The notes beneath the pieces were generated by a model. The model was not told the origin of the DNA, did no database searches, and worked only from the letters and a program-made list of their open reading frames with translations. This document shows positions 1-11,720 of a stretch of 64,000 nt of DNA, piece after piece; within the stretch, counting starts at the first letter, position 1; each line of letters starts with the position of its first letter. This DNA comes from Hoplostethus atlanticus (taxonomy: Eukaryota > Chordata > Actinopteri > Trachichthyiformes > Trachichthyidae): the NCBI GenBank assembly GCA_034670405.1, contig JAXDDX010000050.1, positions 174,501 through 238,500 of the forward strand, read 5' to 3'. Made by a program: the position numbers and the translations under genes.

Positions 1-1972
<1,972 letters not shown>

Positions 1973-2038
1973 AGTGACAATGAACAGTGTAGACAGTAAG
2001 AACTTGAAGAATTTGAATGAAGCCTAACTGTGTCAGTC

Positions 2039-2047
2039 GTATTTATG
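2039..2047 (-). promoter_or_regulatory. Possible TATA-like element of comtd1
   Basis: On the minus strand this reads CATAAATAC, about 67 bases upstream of the comtd1 ATG. A TATA-like box here would put the start site near 2010 and give a 5' UTR of about 40 bases. No CpG-rich island surrounds it. This is a motif match only; a single AT-rich 9-mer is weak evidence. Confidence 0.3.
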
Positions 2048-2585
2048 CAGGAAGGCAGGAAAGTCCAATGGTATCATTCTGTGTTTGTTTTGCCTAATCT
2101 TTGAAAAGGAGGGGCAAATTATTGATCGATCTGTTACACTGAAAATGAAGGGAAATTAAAAAAATCAAAAGACACAAATGACTGTATCTTCACAAATTGT
2201 CAACAAATAAGTTACAATTAATATTCTTATTATCCTTTTAGTTTTTACCATAATGATCGTCCATTACTTAAAACTATGCTAGGCCCCTAACCCTTCTGGT
2301 TGGTCTCATTCAGCTTTTTTTCTATGTTGCAAACAACCGCACTTTATTTGACCAACTGTTTTATCTGTTCTTGTTAGTCTGGAATCCCCATATTACTCAA
2401 TATATTTGAGCAACAGGAGAGTGCTCTGAAACATTCATTTCCCAAGAACACTTTCCTCATTGTGTATATTACATCACAGGGCATTTGCAGATTACTAAAT
2501 GATAAAAAATAGCTTCATTTTGTGGCATTTGTGGCAGCTCGCTTCACGTTGGCTGACAATTGGCTGAGTGTCTAGATCATTATGA
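2048..2585. other. Intergenic, comtd1 upstream flank
   Basis: AT-rich non-coding sequence between the comtd1 promoter and the tandem duplication. I see no exon, RNA gene or recognisable transposon here. Proximal comtd1 regulatory sites could lie in the first few hundred bases. Confidence 0.5.
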
Positions 2586-3493
2586 AACATTTAAAAGATG
2601 TTTTTGCCAGACCAAATAGTATTATTTGGCCTCAGTGAGTCATCCTTTGAGAGCTGACCTTATGTTCTCCTGCTAGTGTCAGTACACTGGCCTGTCATTG
2701 TGCATACAATACTGCCTCCTAGTGGGAGAGCAAGGGGGACTTCCTGTGATGTTATGCCATATACTGCTCTATGGGTTTTGTGTTAGGGCCATTTGAATCT
2801 TGTCAAGTCAAACCAGTGTTGCCATAGTATACAAGTATTCAGTATTATGTGAGGAAATATGGAGTTGGAGAGAATGGAGAAAAAGGTCATCATGGATAAA
2901 AACTAAAAAGATTGAGTAACTTGAAAAGTTTAATTCCAGGGGGAAATGCAGACTAGCCTGCAGTCTTTCAACACTTGTTAAGTGTCTTCTGCTGCTATGG
3001 ATTTTTTCTGTGAGGAACAAACAGACAAAATGTAACATTTAAAAGATGTTTTTGCCAGACCAAATAGTATTATTTGGCCTCAGTGAGTCATCCTTTGAGA
3101 GCTGACCTTATGTTCTCCTGCTAGTGTCAGTACACTGGCCTGTCATTGTGCATACAATACTGCCTCCTAGTGGGAGAGCAAGGGGGACTTCCTGTGATGT
3201 TATGCCATATACTGCTCTATGGGTTTTGTGTTAGGGCCATATGTATAAAGCATTGAATCTTGTCAAGTCAAACCAGTGTTGCCATAGTATACAAGTATTC
3301 AGTATTATGTGAGGAAATATGGAGTTGGAGAGAATGGAGAAAAAGGTCATCATGGAGAAAAACTAAAAAGATTGAGTAACTTGAAAAGTTTAATTCCAGG
3401 GGGAAATGCAGACTAGCCTGCAGTCTTTCAACACTTGTTAAGTGTCTTCTGCTGCTATGGATTTTTTCTGTGAGGAACAAACAGACAAAATGT
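2586..3493. repeat. Direct tandem duplication, two ~450-bp copies
   Basis: Copy 1 (2586-3033) and copy 2 (3034-3493) are head-to-tail and almost identical. The main difference is a 12-base insertion in copy 2 (ATGTATAAAGCA region near 3240-3251), plus isolated substitutions such as TGGATAAAA versus TGGAGAAAA near 2893/3353. Both begin AACATTTAAAAGATG and end ACAGACAAAATGT. The near-identity implies a recent event. Short ORFs on the minus strand in both copies are alike only because the DNA is duplicated; they show no known domain. The unit contains TGCCTCCTAGTGGGAGAGCAA, which recurs at 11965 beyond the gypsy relic. Confidence 0.93.
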
Positions 3494-3898
3494 AAACAAA
3501 ATTGCATTTAACTGCTAGTGTTAGCTAATTACATTAATTTACTCAATGTGGGAAGAGTTAACAGGCCATGCTTAATGATTTATAGCTTAACTGTTCTCAC
3601 AAGACATTGGACACACACTGATATTGGGAAATGACAGCACATCAAAAATCAAAGAATCAAAGAGCTGTCTTTTTGAGAAGCAACACATCTGTCTGTCCAA
3701 TAGACCTGTTTCTTCTTTGTAAACTGTTGTGCACACAACCCTGTGGCAGGTTCTGAGTACCATTCACAACAGACTTTACCAGCAGAACTACAGAGGCTAC
3801 ACTGCAAGGTATTAACTACTAGTTAGCCTCAAAAATAGGATGAGCAGGTTACAGTTTGCTAAGACAGCCTGCAGAGTTAAAAAAAAAAAAAAAAAAAG
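3494..3898. other. Intergenic with a poly-A run
   Basis: No coding signal. A 19-base A run at 3879-3897 lies directly before the Tc1-like transposase remnant and may be the tail of a decayed retroelement or simple slippage. Confidence 0.45.
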
Positions 3899-4430
3899 AT
3901 CTTGAGGGCATGAGACCAAGATGAAGTTGTACCAGTGGAAAGAGGAAGAGGAAAGTGTGAATAAAGAAAGGAACTGTGGTTATGGTTTGTGCATGTATAG
4001 CTGCTACTGGAACTGGCTGACTTGTCTTTATTGATGATGTAACTGCTGCCAGCAGTAGCAGAATGAATCCTTAAGTGTACACAAACATGTTGTCTGCTCA
4101 AGTACAAGCAAATGCCTCCAAACTCATTGGGCAGCACTTCATCTTACAGCAAGACAGTGATCCGAAACATACTGCCATAACTAGGGAGTTTTCCAGGGCC
4201 AAGACATGGCAATCTCCAGATTTAAATCCCATTGAACATGCATTTAATTTACTGAAGATGAGACTTAAGGCAAAAAGAGCTCAAAACAAACAACAATTGA
4301 GGATGGCTGCAGAAAAGGCTTCAGGCTTCAGGCAGTTCATGCAAAGGATAAGCCACCAAATACTAAACAGTAGTGCTTTATTGTACATAATATCAATTTG
4401 TGCCAATAAATATTGTCCCTGAAATAGTCA
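3899..4430 (+). pseudogene. Tc1/mariner transposase relic (C-terminal half, internal deletion)
   Basis: The plus-strand frame at 4075-4422 carries the Tc1 hallmarks QQDSDPKHTA (second catalytic Asp) and SPDLNPIEH (catalytic Glu), followed by the family-typical NKQQLRMAAEKA. Upstream, out of frame, weak similarity to the middle of the transposase (TGTGSL, then FIDDVT, then RMNP) can be read from about 3980. Only 26 residues separate the second Asp from the Glu, where Tc1 elements have 34. The gap is explained by loss of about 24 bases near 4200, between the AKTW and QSPD parts. The N-terminal paired-like DNA-binding domain and first Asp were not found, and no convincing terminal inverted repeats were recognised. 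It is an inactive fragment. Confidence 0.85.
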
Positions 4431-4587
4431 GACTATGTATAAAAACTAATTTCTAAAAAGTGAAACCAATATTTATACAAACACCCTCTAATAAAAGCTG
4501 ACAAAAATCTGTAGTTTAACCTCCTGTTATTCGTTTGATGGATAGAGTCAAATTAAGAAAAGAAAAAACAGCAAACAGCAGTGCTGC

Positions 4588-5602
4588 ATGTCTGGGGCTG
4601 TAGGGGAGGTACTGTGCATCACTCATGATGACGCCAATGAGAGAAATATTGCTTTGTTTGGCTCAGTTAACTCAAATGAGACAAATGAAGCTTGGCTAAC
4701 AAAAGTGAAAGTAGAGGACTATAAATCTAAGTTTAGATACAGGAGTTGCTTAAACATTGTTACCCGAGACAGAATACACAGCACAGGAACAGCTTCCACA
4801 GCTAAAGAAAACAAAAACAAGTCCTGTATGGAGCTGAAATGATCCGCCTACCTGTAAAAGGAAGATTCACAGGCACAGCCACCCTGAGAACAAAGAGTGG
4901 CACAGTACAGGATGTGTATGTAGTGTCAGGCCTGAAGTCAGGTCTACTGGGGCGGACCGAAAGTGTGGCACTAGGATTAGTGGCCAGAATAGTCACTGTA
5001 TCCTTGAACTGTATAGTCAGTAAAGCAGCAGTTTCCTAAGCTCCTCACAGCTCCGCACTCACAGTTGTATTCCCTCAGCCCTTCTGCCAAAACGTCAAAA
5101 AGGAGTTTGTTCACATTGGAAGAGCTGGGTCTGATTTCAAAGGTTGAGCAACCTACACACTGGTGTGAAGACAAAATGTAAAGATGCAGAAGTGTGCATT
5201 GATGTATTTAATTGATGAAGCTAAATGATTTGGTGAATGGGCTGCAGCCTGCAGGCACGTGCTTCGTTGACTGGAGCACACACTGGGACAGCTAGAGGGC
5301 ATCAAAGTATTTTCAAAACTTAACACAAAACGCACGGTTCTAGTAAATTCCTTTATCAAAGCCATCTGGACCCCCCCCTCCCCTCCACATTCATCATACC
5401 ATTGGGAAGATGACATTGTTTCAGTTGCCTGTGCTTTGGTATGTCCTCCGCACCAGAACACTTCCAAAAAAGAATGACCCAGATCCTGGAAGGCTTGGAT
5501 AACATATTACACCAGATGGACCATGTGCTTATTTATGCAGAGACACAGGCTCTCCATGACATACATTTCCTTGCAGTACTCAAGAGACTACAGAAGCCCT
5601 GA
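4588..5602 (+). mobile_element. Decayed Ty3/gypsy-type LTR retrotransposon, protease and reverse transcriptase part
   Basis: Frame-shifting plus-strand blocks follow the order of a fish Ty3/gypsy pol. Block one (4588-4842) contains EAWLTKVKV, the usual lead into the aspartic protease; the DTGA active-site position has decayed. Block two (4839-5000) has LPVKGRFTG, then DVYVVSGL and LLGR, then ALGLVARI, the C-terminal half of a retropepsin. Block three (5119-5172) reads ELGLISKV followed by PTHWC, the start of the RT fingers. Block four (5447-5602) reads SAPEHFQKRMTQILEGLD and then QMDHVLIY, where the second Asp of the RT xDD box is His. Each step needs a frame change, so the copy is long dead. 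Its integrase half lies beyond the inserted LINE (see 10380-11720). Confidence 0.8.
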
Positions 5603-5989
5603 AAGGCATGCGATGGAAAAAAAAAGTTTCTCTATGTCTAAATTGTGTTCTTTGCTATTATAATGACTTAATAACAGAAGGAAAACGCTTTTAGGGGATT
5701 TTTGCATCATTTGCACAGGTGCATTTTTTAAACCAGAAATCCTATCAAGTTACCAACAGGTGGGGGGAAAACGGGTTAACCTAGTTTAATGGATTTCACT
5801 GTATTTGAGTGATCTTGCACGATTTATTGTAATCTCTTCACTACTCCCTAATCCCATCAACAATGACATTCACAATCAATTCATTAATTCCACACCATGC
5901 ACTCGTCTGGCCAAGCCCAAGCCCATACCAGGCTATTGACCTGGAACCGAGGCGCAGGCTGAACTAGCCTACTCGCCTAGCTGTCCCTA
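5603..5989. other. Unassigned sequence between gypsy RT relic and LINE
   Basis: By position this should be the RT thumb/RNase H part of the gypsy element, but I could not read any convincing motif. It is either too decayed or unrelated. The LINE 3' tail abuts its right end. Confidence 0.35.
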
Positions 5990-6664
5990 AATCAAATCAA
6001 ATCACATTTATTTGTATAGCCCTTAATCACCGTTACAGTCTCTAAGGGCTTCACAGTGCCCAACATGTGAAAATAATAAATGGTTAGTACACGACATCCC
6101 CCAGCCTTAGACCCTCACAGAGGACAAGGAAAAACTCCCACAAACCCTCACTGGGAAAATTGGGAGAAACCTTGGGAGGGGCTACTCAGAGAGGGATCCC
6201 CCTACCAGGACGGTTGGGCGTGCAATAGATGCCGAGTTTGGGCAAGCAGCGTATACACAATATATGAAAGTTTATTTTGGTGGGACATCCAGATCTGATG
6301 GGGCGGCATCACAGCAACGGCAACTCAGTCAGCATCATCATAGGACTAGGGGACCATGCAGGCGCCAACACTGCCCAGATAGGAGAACGCAACGTCCGCT
6401 CAGTCAGCATCGTCCTAGGAGGGGGGACCAACCAGACGCCAACTCTGCCGGGCTGCGGCCTGGAACAGATAGGAGACTCACCCACACACACCCATACACA
6501 CACTCTCACTCACACAGACAAACATGACCAGCGTCAGTGGACAGGAGCAGGTAGACCAGGAGAATAGGACATGTAGGCAGGATGCTAGTATCCATCGGCA
6601 GGACCCTGATCTAGGATGAGCTAACTGGTCTAGCCTTACTCTGAGAAGAGACTGAGCCACTCCC

Positions 6665-9600
6665 TCAAGGCTGGTCAAATGACAAAGAGAATAAATGGGT
6701 TTTTAGCCTTGACTTAGAGACTTCGATAGAGCCTGCCTCTCTGATTGAGGCAGGCAGACTGTTCCATAGATAGGGAGCCCGGTAAGAAAAGGCTCTGTTA
6801 CCTGCAGTTTTCTTTTTGACTGCTGGGATAGACAGGTAGCCAGCGTCCTGAGATCTGAGGGCGCGTGGCGGTTTATAAGGTTTAATCAAATCGGATAAAT
6901 AGGACGGTGCCATCCCATGTAATGATTTATATGTAAGTAAAAGCACCTTAAAGTCACACCTGGCCTGAATTGGTAGCCAGTGTAATGAGGACAGGATGGG
7001 AGTTATATGGTCGAATTTCCTAGTTTTGGTCAGGATTCTGGACCAGTTGTAGTTTTTTAGTGCGCCCAGTAGGTAAGCCCGAGAAAAGGACATTGCAATA
7101 ATCGATTCTGGATGATACAAAGGCATGTACTAAAATGTTTGCGTCTGCCTCTGTTAGCATAGGTCGAATTTTGGCAATATTGCGAAGATGATAAAACGCT
7201 GATTTAGTGATCTCCTTAATGTGCAACTCGAATGAGAGGGTAGGGTCGAATTTTACCCCAAGGTTTTTAACGTATGGGCTCTGGGAGATTACACAACTAT
7301 CAAAGTTAAGAGTACTATTCTCAAATAAGTGTCTATGTCTAGCCGGTCCCACAATCAGCATCTCAGTTTTGCTGCCATTAAGGAGTAGGAAGTTTAGGGA
7401 CATCCAATATTTGACCTCTGATAGGCAGGCCTCTAGTTTTTGGAATTGGGTGTCATCGGTTGGTTTGACTGGTATGTAAATTTGGGTGTCATCAGCGTAG
7501 CAATGGAAGTTAATGCCAAATTTGCGAATGATGCCACCAAGTGGTAGCATATAGATAGAGAATAGCAGTGGTCCTAGGACAGAGCCTTGTGGGACACCAA
7601 AGTCCATATTGCAACACTCTGAGGTCATGTTGTTGTAAAAGACGTGGTGTGATCTATCAAGTAGGTAAGACCTAAACCAAGAAAGGGCTGATCCCCGGAT
7701 ACCAATATAATGTTCAAGACGGTTCAAGAGTATCGCATGATCAATTGTGTCGAAGGCTGCACTCAGGTCAAGTAGCAATAGTGCTGAGGTTGAATTGGAG
7801 TCAATAGCTAACAAAAGATAATTTACCACTCTCGTGAGTGCAGTTTCGGTCGAGTGAAAGGATCTAAAGCCAGATTGGAAGGGATCAAGCAGGTTATTTT
7901 TTGACAAAAAATCTGTAAGTTGACTGGCTACTGTTCGTTCAAGTAATTTGGAGAGGAACGGCAGATTTGAGATTGGTCTATAGTTCTGAAGTACTTCGGG
8001 GTCAAGGTTCGTTTTTTTCAGTAGTGGCTTGATCACGGCCGTTTTAAAGGCGGAGGGCACCGTGCCAGTGGAGAGCGACTGATTGATCATATAGAGAATG
8101 GAGGGTCCTAAGATAGGGAATACTTCTTTAAGCAGTTTAGCAGGTAGAGGGTCAAGCATGCAGGTCGTGGGTTTTGAAGACAGAGTTAGCTTGGTGAGAG
8201 AGTCTAAGGAAACTAAATCAAACTGTGAGAAAAGACATTCAGCCCGGGGAACACCAAGTGGACTTTTCAGGGGTGAGACGGCACTGCCAGTAGAGAGTGT
8301 ACTGGTGATCTCATCTCATGATTTTCTGACTAAAAAAGGACATGAAATCATTCGGAGAAAACAGAAAGCTATCAGAGGGGGAGGGATTCCGTGTTAGCTT
8401 AGCAACAGTGTCGAATAGAAACTTTGGGTTGTTTTTATTTGCACCGATTAACCTAGAGAAGTGTGCAGTTTTGGCTGACGAGAGTGCACATTTATAATTT
8501 AGCAAGCTATCATTCCAGGCAAGCCGGAAGACTTCGAGTTTGGTCAATCGCCATTTACGTTCTAGTTTTCTACAGGCTTGTTTAAGTGCACGAGTGTGGT
8601 GTTTTCTAGTAACTAACGGGGCGATTGAGTCAAGCGCATTGGTAAGGCTAGCGTTTAGTTCGTTGGCAAAATTGTCGAGTGAGCCAACATGACCAGAGAG
8701 TGGTGCGAGAAAGCTGGGCAGTTTTTCAGATAGTAACGAGGCCGTAGTGGCATTAATACGACGGCTAATATAAGTATCTTCACATTTTTGGCGTGGGAAG
8801 ATCAATTCGATTTCAAATTTAATGACATAGTGATCAGATAGGGCGGGCACATAAGAGGAGACCACTAAAGCAGAAACAGGAATGCCATGGGTCAGAACCA
8901 GGTCAAGGGTGTTGCCGCCATGGTGGGTTGGTTCATTAACAAATTGAGTGAGGCCGCAAGTATCAATAAGATCTAGGAAGGCCTTACTGAGAGGATCGGT
9001 GGAATTATTCAGGTGAATGTTAAAATCACCGATAATGAGAATATTATCAGCTCGGGTCACTAAGTCCGAAATGAAATTGGAGAACTCTTTTAAGAAGAGC
9101 GAATAGGGCCCAGGTGGGCGGTAAAGTACTGCTAAGTAGAATGATGGGAGATTCGTAGCTGTAGGGCGCAGAATCAGGACTTCGAAGGATGTAAATTTGT
9201 TGTTAGTGTTGGGAGTAAGACTAAGGATAGGGTTAAATATCAGGGCAACACCCCCTCCTTTTTTCGTCTCCCGGGCAACCTGAGAACTAAGAACGTTTGG
9301 GGGAGAGGCTTCAATTAGAGGCAGAAACTCATTTGGCTTTAGCCAGGTTTCACAGAGACCCATCATGTCTAGATTATGTTCAGTAATCAAATCATTGATC
9401 AGCAACGCTTTTGTTGACAATGATCTTATATTGATGAAGCCCACAGTGAGGCGTTCAATACTGCTAGAGTTTTTATCAATGTTAATGGCAGTATGCGTGG
9501 GTCGAATTTCAATTAAGTTGCTGTAATTTACTGTGGGTCGGTAGGAAATTTGACGGGCGCGGTGGGAGAAAGATGCAGTCTTAATTGGAAGGACTGTACT

Positions 9601-9783
9601 GTAATTTTCAAATCGAGAGGTGCCGCTGCCAGAGGATAAAGTAAAAGCAGACTGGTAAAACTCGACAGATATGGGGAGAAAATGGCGAGGGGGGGTCACA
9701 GTCTCAGTCTGTTCTGCTGTAAACTCTAACCTGGCAGACTCCACACCCTTTCTAGGCCTAGCAGGTTCTCTAATCACCTGCAT
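6665..9783 (-). pseudogene. LINE ORF2: APE endonuclease + reverse transcriptase, broken by two small indels
   Basis: From the ATG at 9783 the frame is open to 8311 and encodes the apurinic-type endonuclease: VGFINIRSL, LCETWLKP (catalytic Glu), LYRPPGPY, IIGDFNIHL, NTLDLVLTHG and SDHYVIKF are all present. One extra base near 8320 (QKIMR then stop) shifts the frame. The RT then runs to 7020 with NYRPISNLPFLSKLLE, DLSAAFDTIDH (motif A), GVPQGSVLGPLLFSIY (motif B) and CYADDTQIYI (catalytic YADD, motif C). Near 7040 about 11 bases are missing, between repeated CCAGAA sequences, giving a second shift. The thumb/C-terminal part continues from about 7060 to 6665 (ILTKTRKFDHITPILSSLHW, LWNSLPASIR). 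All catalytic residues are kept. The protein nicks target DNA and primes reverse transcription of the element's own RNA. Confidence 0.9.
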
Positions 9784-9807
9784 CCCGGCGAGCTCTACGG
9801 ACAGATG

Positions 9808-10293
9808 TCAGCTTTCCCTTAAACATCTATCTATGTTGCTAGATAATAAAGCAGCGCCTACCCCATTAGGGTGGAGGCCGTCAGCTTTCAGCAAGCCGGG
9901 TTTGCCCCAGAAGGAGGGCCAGTTATCTAAGAAGACTAATCCCTTTTCTTCACAGTACTTCGCCAGCCAGAGGTTGAGGGAGACTAATCTGCTATAACTC
10001 TCATCATTGCCCCTCGCGAAAGGTAAGGGGCCAGAGACAATTAATCGATGCCGACACATCTTCCTAGCGAGGTCACATGTCCTGGCTATGTTGAGCTTGG
10101 TGACCTCCGATTGCCTCATCCTAATGTCATTGGCGCCGACGTGTACTATGATGTTGCTATATTCACTGGGTGGACCGTTTGCCTCTTTCTTACCCTTGTG
10201 TCTGAACCTATTGTTCGCCAGCACCCTTAAGTTAGCCCCTAGCTTCGTCATCCCATCATAATCATCGCCATCCGCTGCAGCCACTTTACACAT
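9808..10293 (-). pseudogene. LINE ORF1 C-terminal part, SGNH/GDSL esterase-like domain
   Basis: A 161-codon open stretch on the minus strand contains IIVHVGANDIR (SGNH block III-like Gly-Asn/Asp), LIVSGPLPF, WLAKYCEEKGLVFLDNWPSF and KADGLHPNGVG (the block V Asp-x-x-His). This is the esterase-type domain found in the first ORF of CR1/L2 LINEs. The N-terminal part with the catalytic GDS serine is missing: the upstream frame meets a TGA just before 10305. The ORF ends in TGA at 9810-9808; after only 24 bases the ORF2 ATG follows in the same frame, so the two ORFs are separated by a single stop. The role of the esterase domain in retrotransposition is not firmly known. Confidence 0.82.
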
Positions 10294-10379
10294 ATTACTA
10301 CTGACCGTTCATACAGCAGACTACACACTGGCCGTGGCACCATGGGACTTTCCAATTGCGATTATTTACAAGCATTGAT

Positions 10380-11720
10380 CTGTTTGTACAGGCTAATGGT
10401 GAGGAGGAGCTGAGCACCAGGCATGGCCTCAACGCCAATGCAGACACAGTGGTTTCAGCTGATGTGTCATCATATGTAAGTAAGTGAGTAAACCTTTATT
10501 TATATACCACCTTTTAAAACCGAGGTTACAAAGTGCTTCACAAACAAATGAAGCAACAATATAAACAAAACTTAATAGAAATAAAGGAAATAGCAACAAC
10601 ACAGACAATAAAATCAGAAACAGAAATAAACTTTAAACTTCAATCTACTGTGTTTGCCAGTTTAGTTATCTTTAATGCCTGTCAGCCAGAGAAGGTGAAA
10701 CAATACTGTGTTGAGGGATGGCCAGACAAATTCACTACAAACAGAGCACTGCAAATTTACCTGCAGTTTGCTGGAGAGCTCACAGTGGAATATGGACTAT
10801 GATTGAAAGGTAATAGACTGGTGATACCAAAAACACTGCCAACAGGCATTTTGCAAAAGCTGCATGTAGGAAGCCAGGGCACAGCAAAGTGCCGTGGATG
10901 AGTCAAGTCTGGTGGCCAGAACTGCGCACTGATCTCCAGAAGATGGTAGAGAACTGTGACGCCTTTGGAGAGAGTGAACTACAAAGTGGCTCTTCTGCCA
11001 GCCACGTCCATCTTCACCCTGCATGGCATGCCATCAGAGGTTGGGACTGATAGCGATCCCCAATTCTCGATAGTTTCAGACAGCAATCACTAGTTTTCAG
11101 CAGCGCTAGAAGTCACTCACACCAGCTCACAGTTCTCTCAAAGCAATGACGAGGCAGAGTGGCTGGTGAGAACAGTAAAAAGCCTCCTGATCCATATTTA
11201 GCTCTGATGGCTTATTATGCCACGCTGCTGGCCACAGGACGACTTCACCAGACGTCTTCATCAGGACACAGATCAGAACTACCTTATTCCTGTTTTTCCA
11301 TCTTCCCTGGATCCTGGATGAACTGACATCGCAAAACTGAAGGAGGAAGAACAACACAACAGACATCATAACATCATATAATAACCAAACTGTTTCGTTA
11401 GTATTGGCCAAAATTAATCAATTCTACACCTGTTACAAAAAAGCGAGCTGTCAACAACTGTCAGGCACTGACTAGTGGTGAGAAGGTACTGTAAAATGTA
11501 TCATTTCAATTGATGATCGGATCAGTGATTGGCCGATCACACTGTTGAAATACTCTCATCAGCATGGACACTGCCAGCTGAAATCTGGGAGCACATACAT
11601 GGAGAATAGGGCAGTAGGGGAGTCAACAGACATCAGAGGATCAACTTGTCTTGTTGATTACAAGGAAGGATTGTGGGACTTTAACAAAAATTCCAGTAAG
11701 GTCGTATGAAAATTCATAAT
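10380..11720 (+). mobile_element. Decayed Ty3/gypsy-type retrotransposon, integrase part
   Basis: Plus-strand frames resume gypsy pol after the LINE. At 10680-10802 the frame reads EKVKQYCVEGWPDKF, then GELTVEYGL, the linker before integrase; a TGA then interrupts LKGNRLVIPKTLP and LQKLHVGSQGTAKC. In the zinc-binding domain the second His of the usual H-x2-H is Ser (HVGSQG), and the CxxC reads CDAF (near 10956), so metal binding is lost. The catalytic core keeps an Asp at 11049-11051 (GTDSDPQFS) and the Glu at 11151-11153 (QSNDEAEWLVRTVK), close to the D35E spacing. Weak similarity runs on to VRSYEN at about 11697-11714. Multiple stops and shifts make it inactive. The same orientation and complementary domains as 4588-5602 argue for one original element. 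Confidence 0.78.
10476..10660 (-). repeat. Short LINE/SINE 3'-end-like insertion inside the gypsy relic
   Basis: The sequence begins with GTAA repeats (GTAAGTAAGTGAGTAAACC), then TTTATTTATATACCACC and GTTACAAAGTGCTTCACA. On the minus strand this is the common 3' end of fish L2-like LINEs and of SINEs that borrow it; compare the similar but not identical end of the LINE at 5996-6060. It interrupts the gypsy linker between about 10475 and 10680. Exact borders and target-site duplications are unclear. Confidence 0.55.

Larger units (their letters stand above)
5990..10340 (-). mobile_element. L2-type non-LTR retrotransposon (LINE), nearly complete, minus strand
   Basis: Minus-strand order is: an esterase-type ORF1 relic (10293-9808), ORF2 endonuclease plus reverse transcriptase (9783-6665), a 3' UTR of about 670 bases, and a 3' end whose tail reads as short TGATT repeats at about 5990-6006 (plus strand AAATCAAATCAAATCAC). 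The 3' UTR has the block common in fish L2-like elements (GGAAAAACTCCCACAAACCC near 6128, GTGCAATAGATG near 6220) and a CA-rich stretch at 6481-6512. The RT (motifs listed under ORF2) resembles the L2/Rex1 group; an L2 assignment fits the esterase ORF1. The 5' boundary is uncertain (10300-10390). It sits between the two halves of a gypsy relic, so it inserted after that element or into its remains. It is inactive but only lightly damaged. Confidence 0.88.

Noticed and set aside
2586..3493. CRISPR-like repeat array
   Set aside because: Only two long direct copies without spacers, in a vertebrate genome.
2808..3507. Two nearly identical minus-strand ORFs of 76 and 79 codons
   Set aside because: They are alike because the DNA is duplicated. 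No domain or homologous family is recognisable and there is no supporting gene structure.
6264..6678. Overlapping ORFs on both strands near the LINE 3' UTR
   Set aside because: They lie in the LINE 3' UTR and a CA-rich stretch and are open in several frames at once.
7207..7479. Plus-strand ORFs opposite the L2-type LINE (also 8098-8397, 9671-9997, 10007-10261)
   Set aside because: Shadows of the real minus-strand LINE frames.
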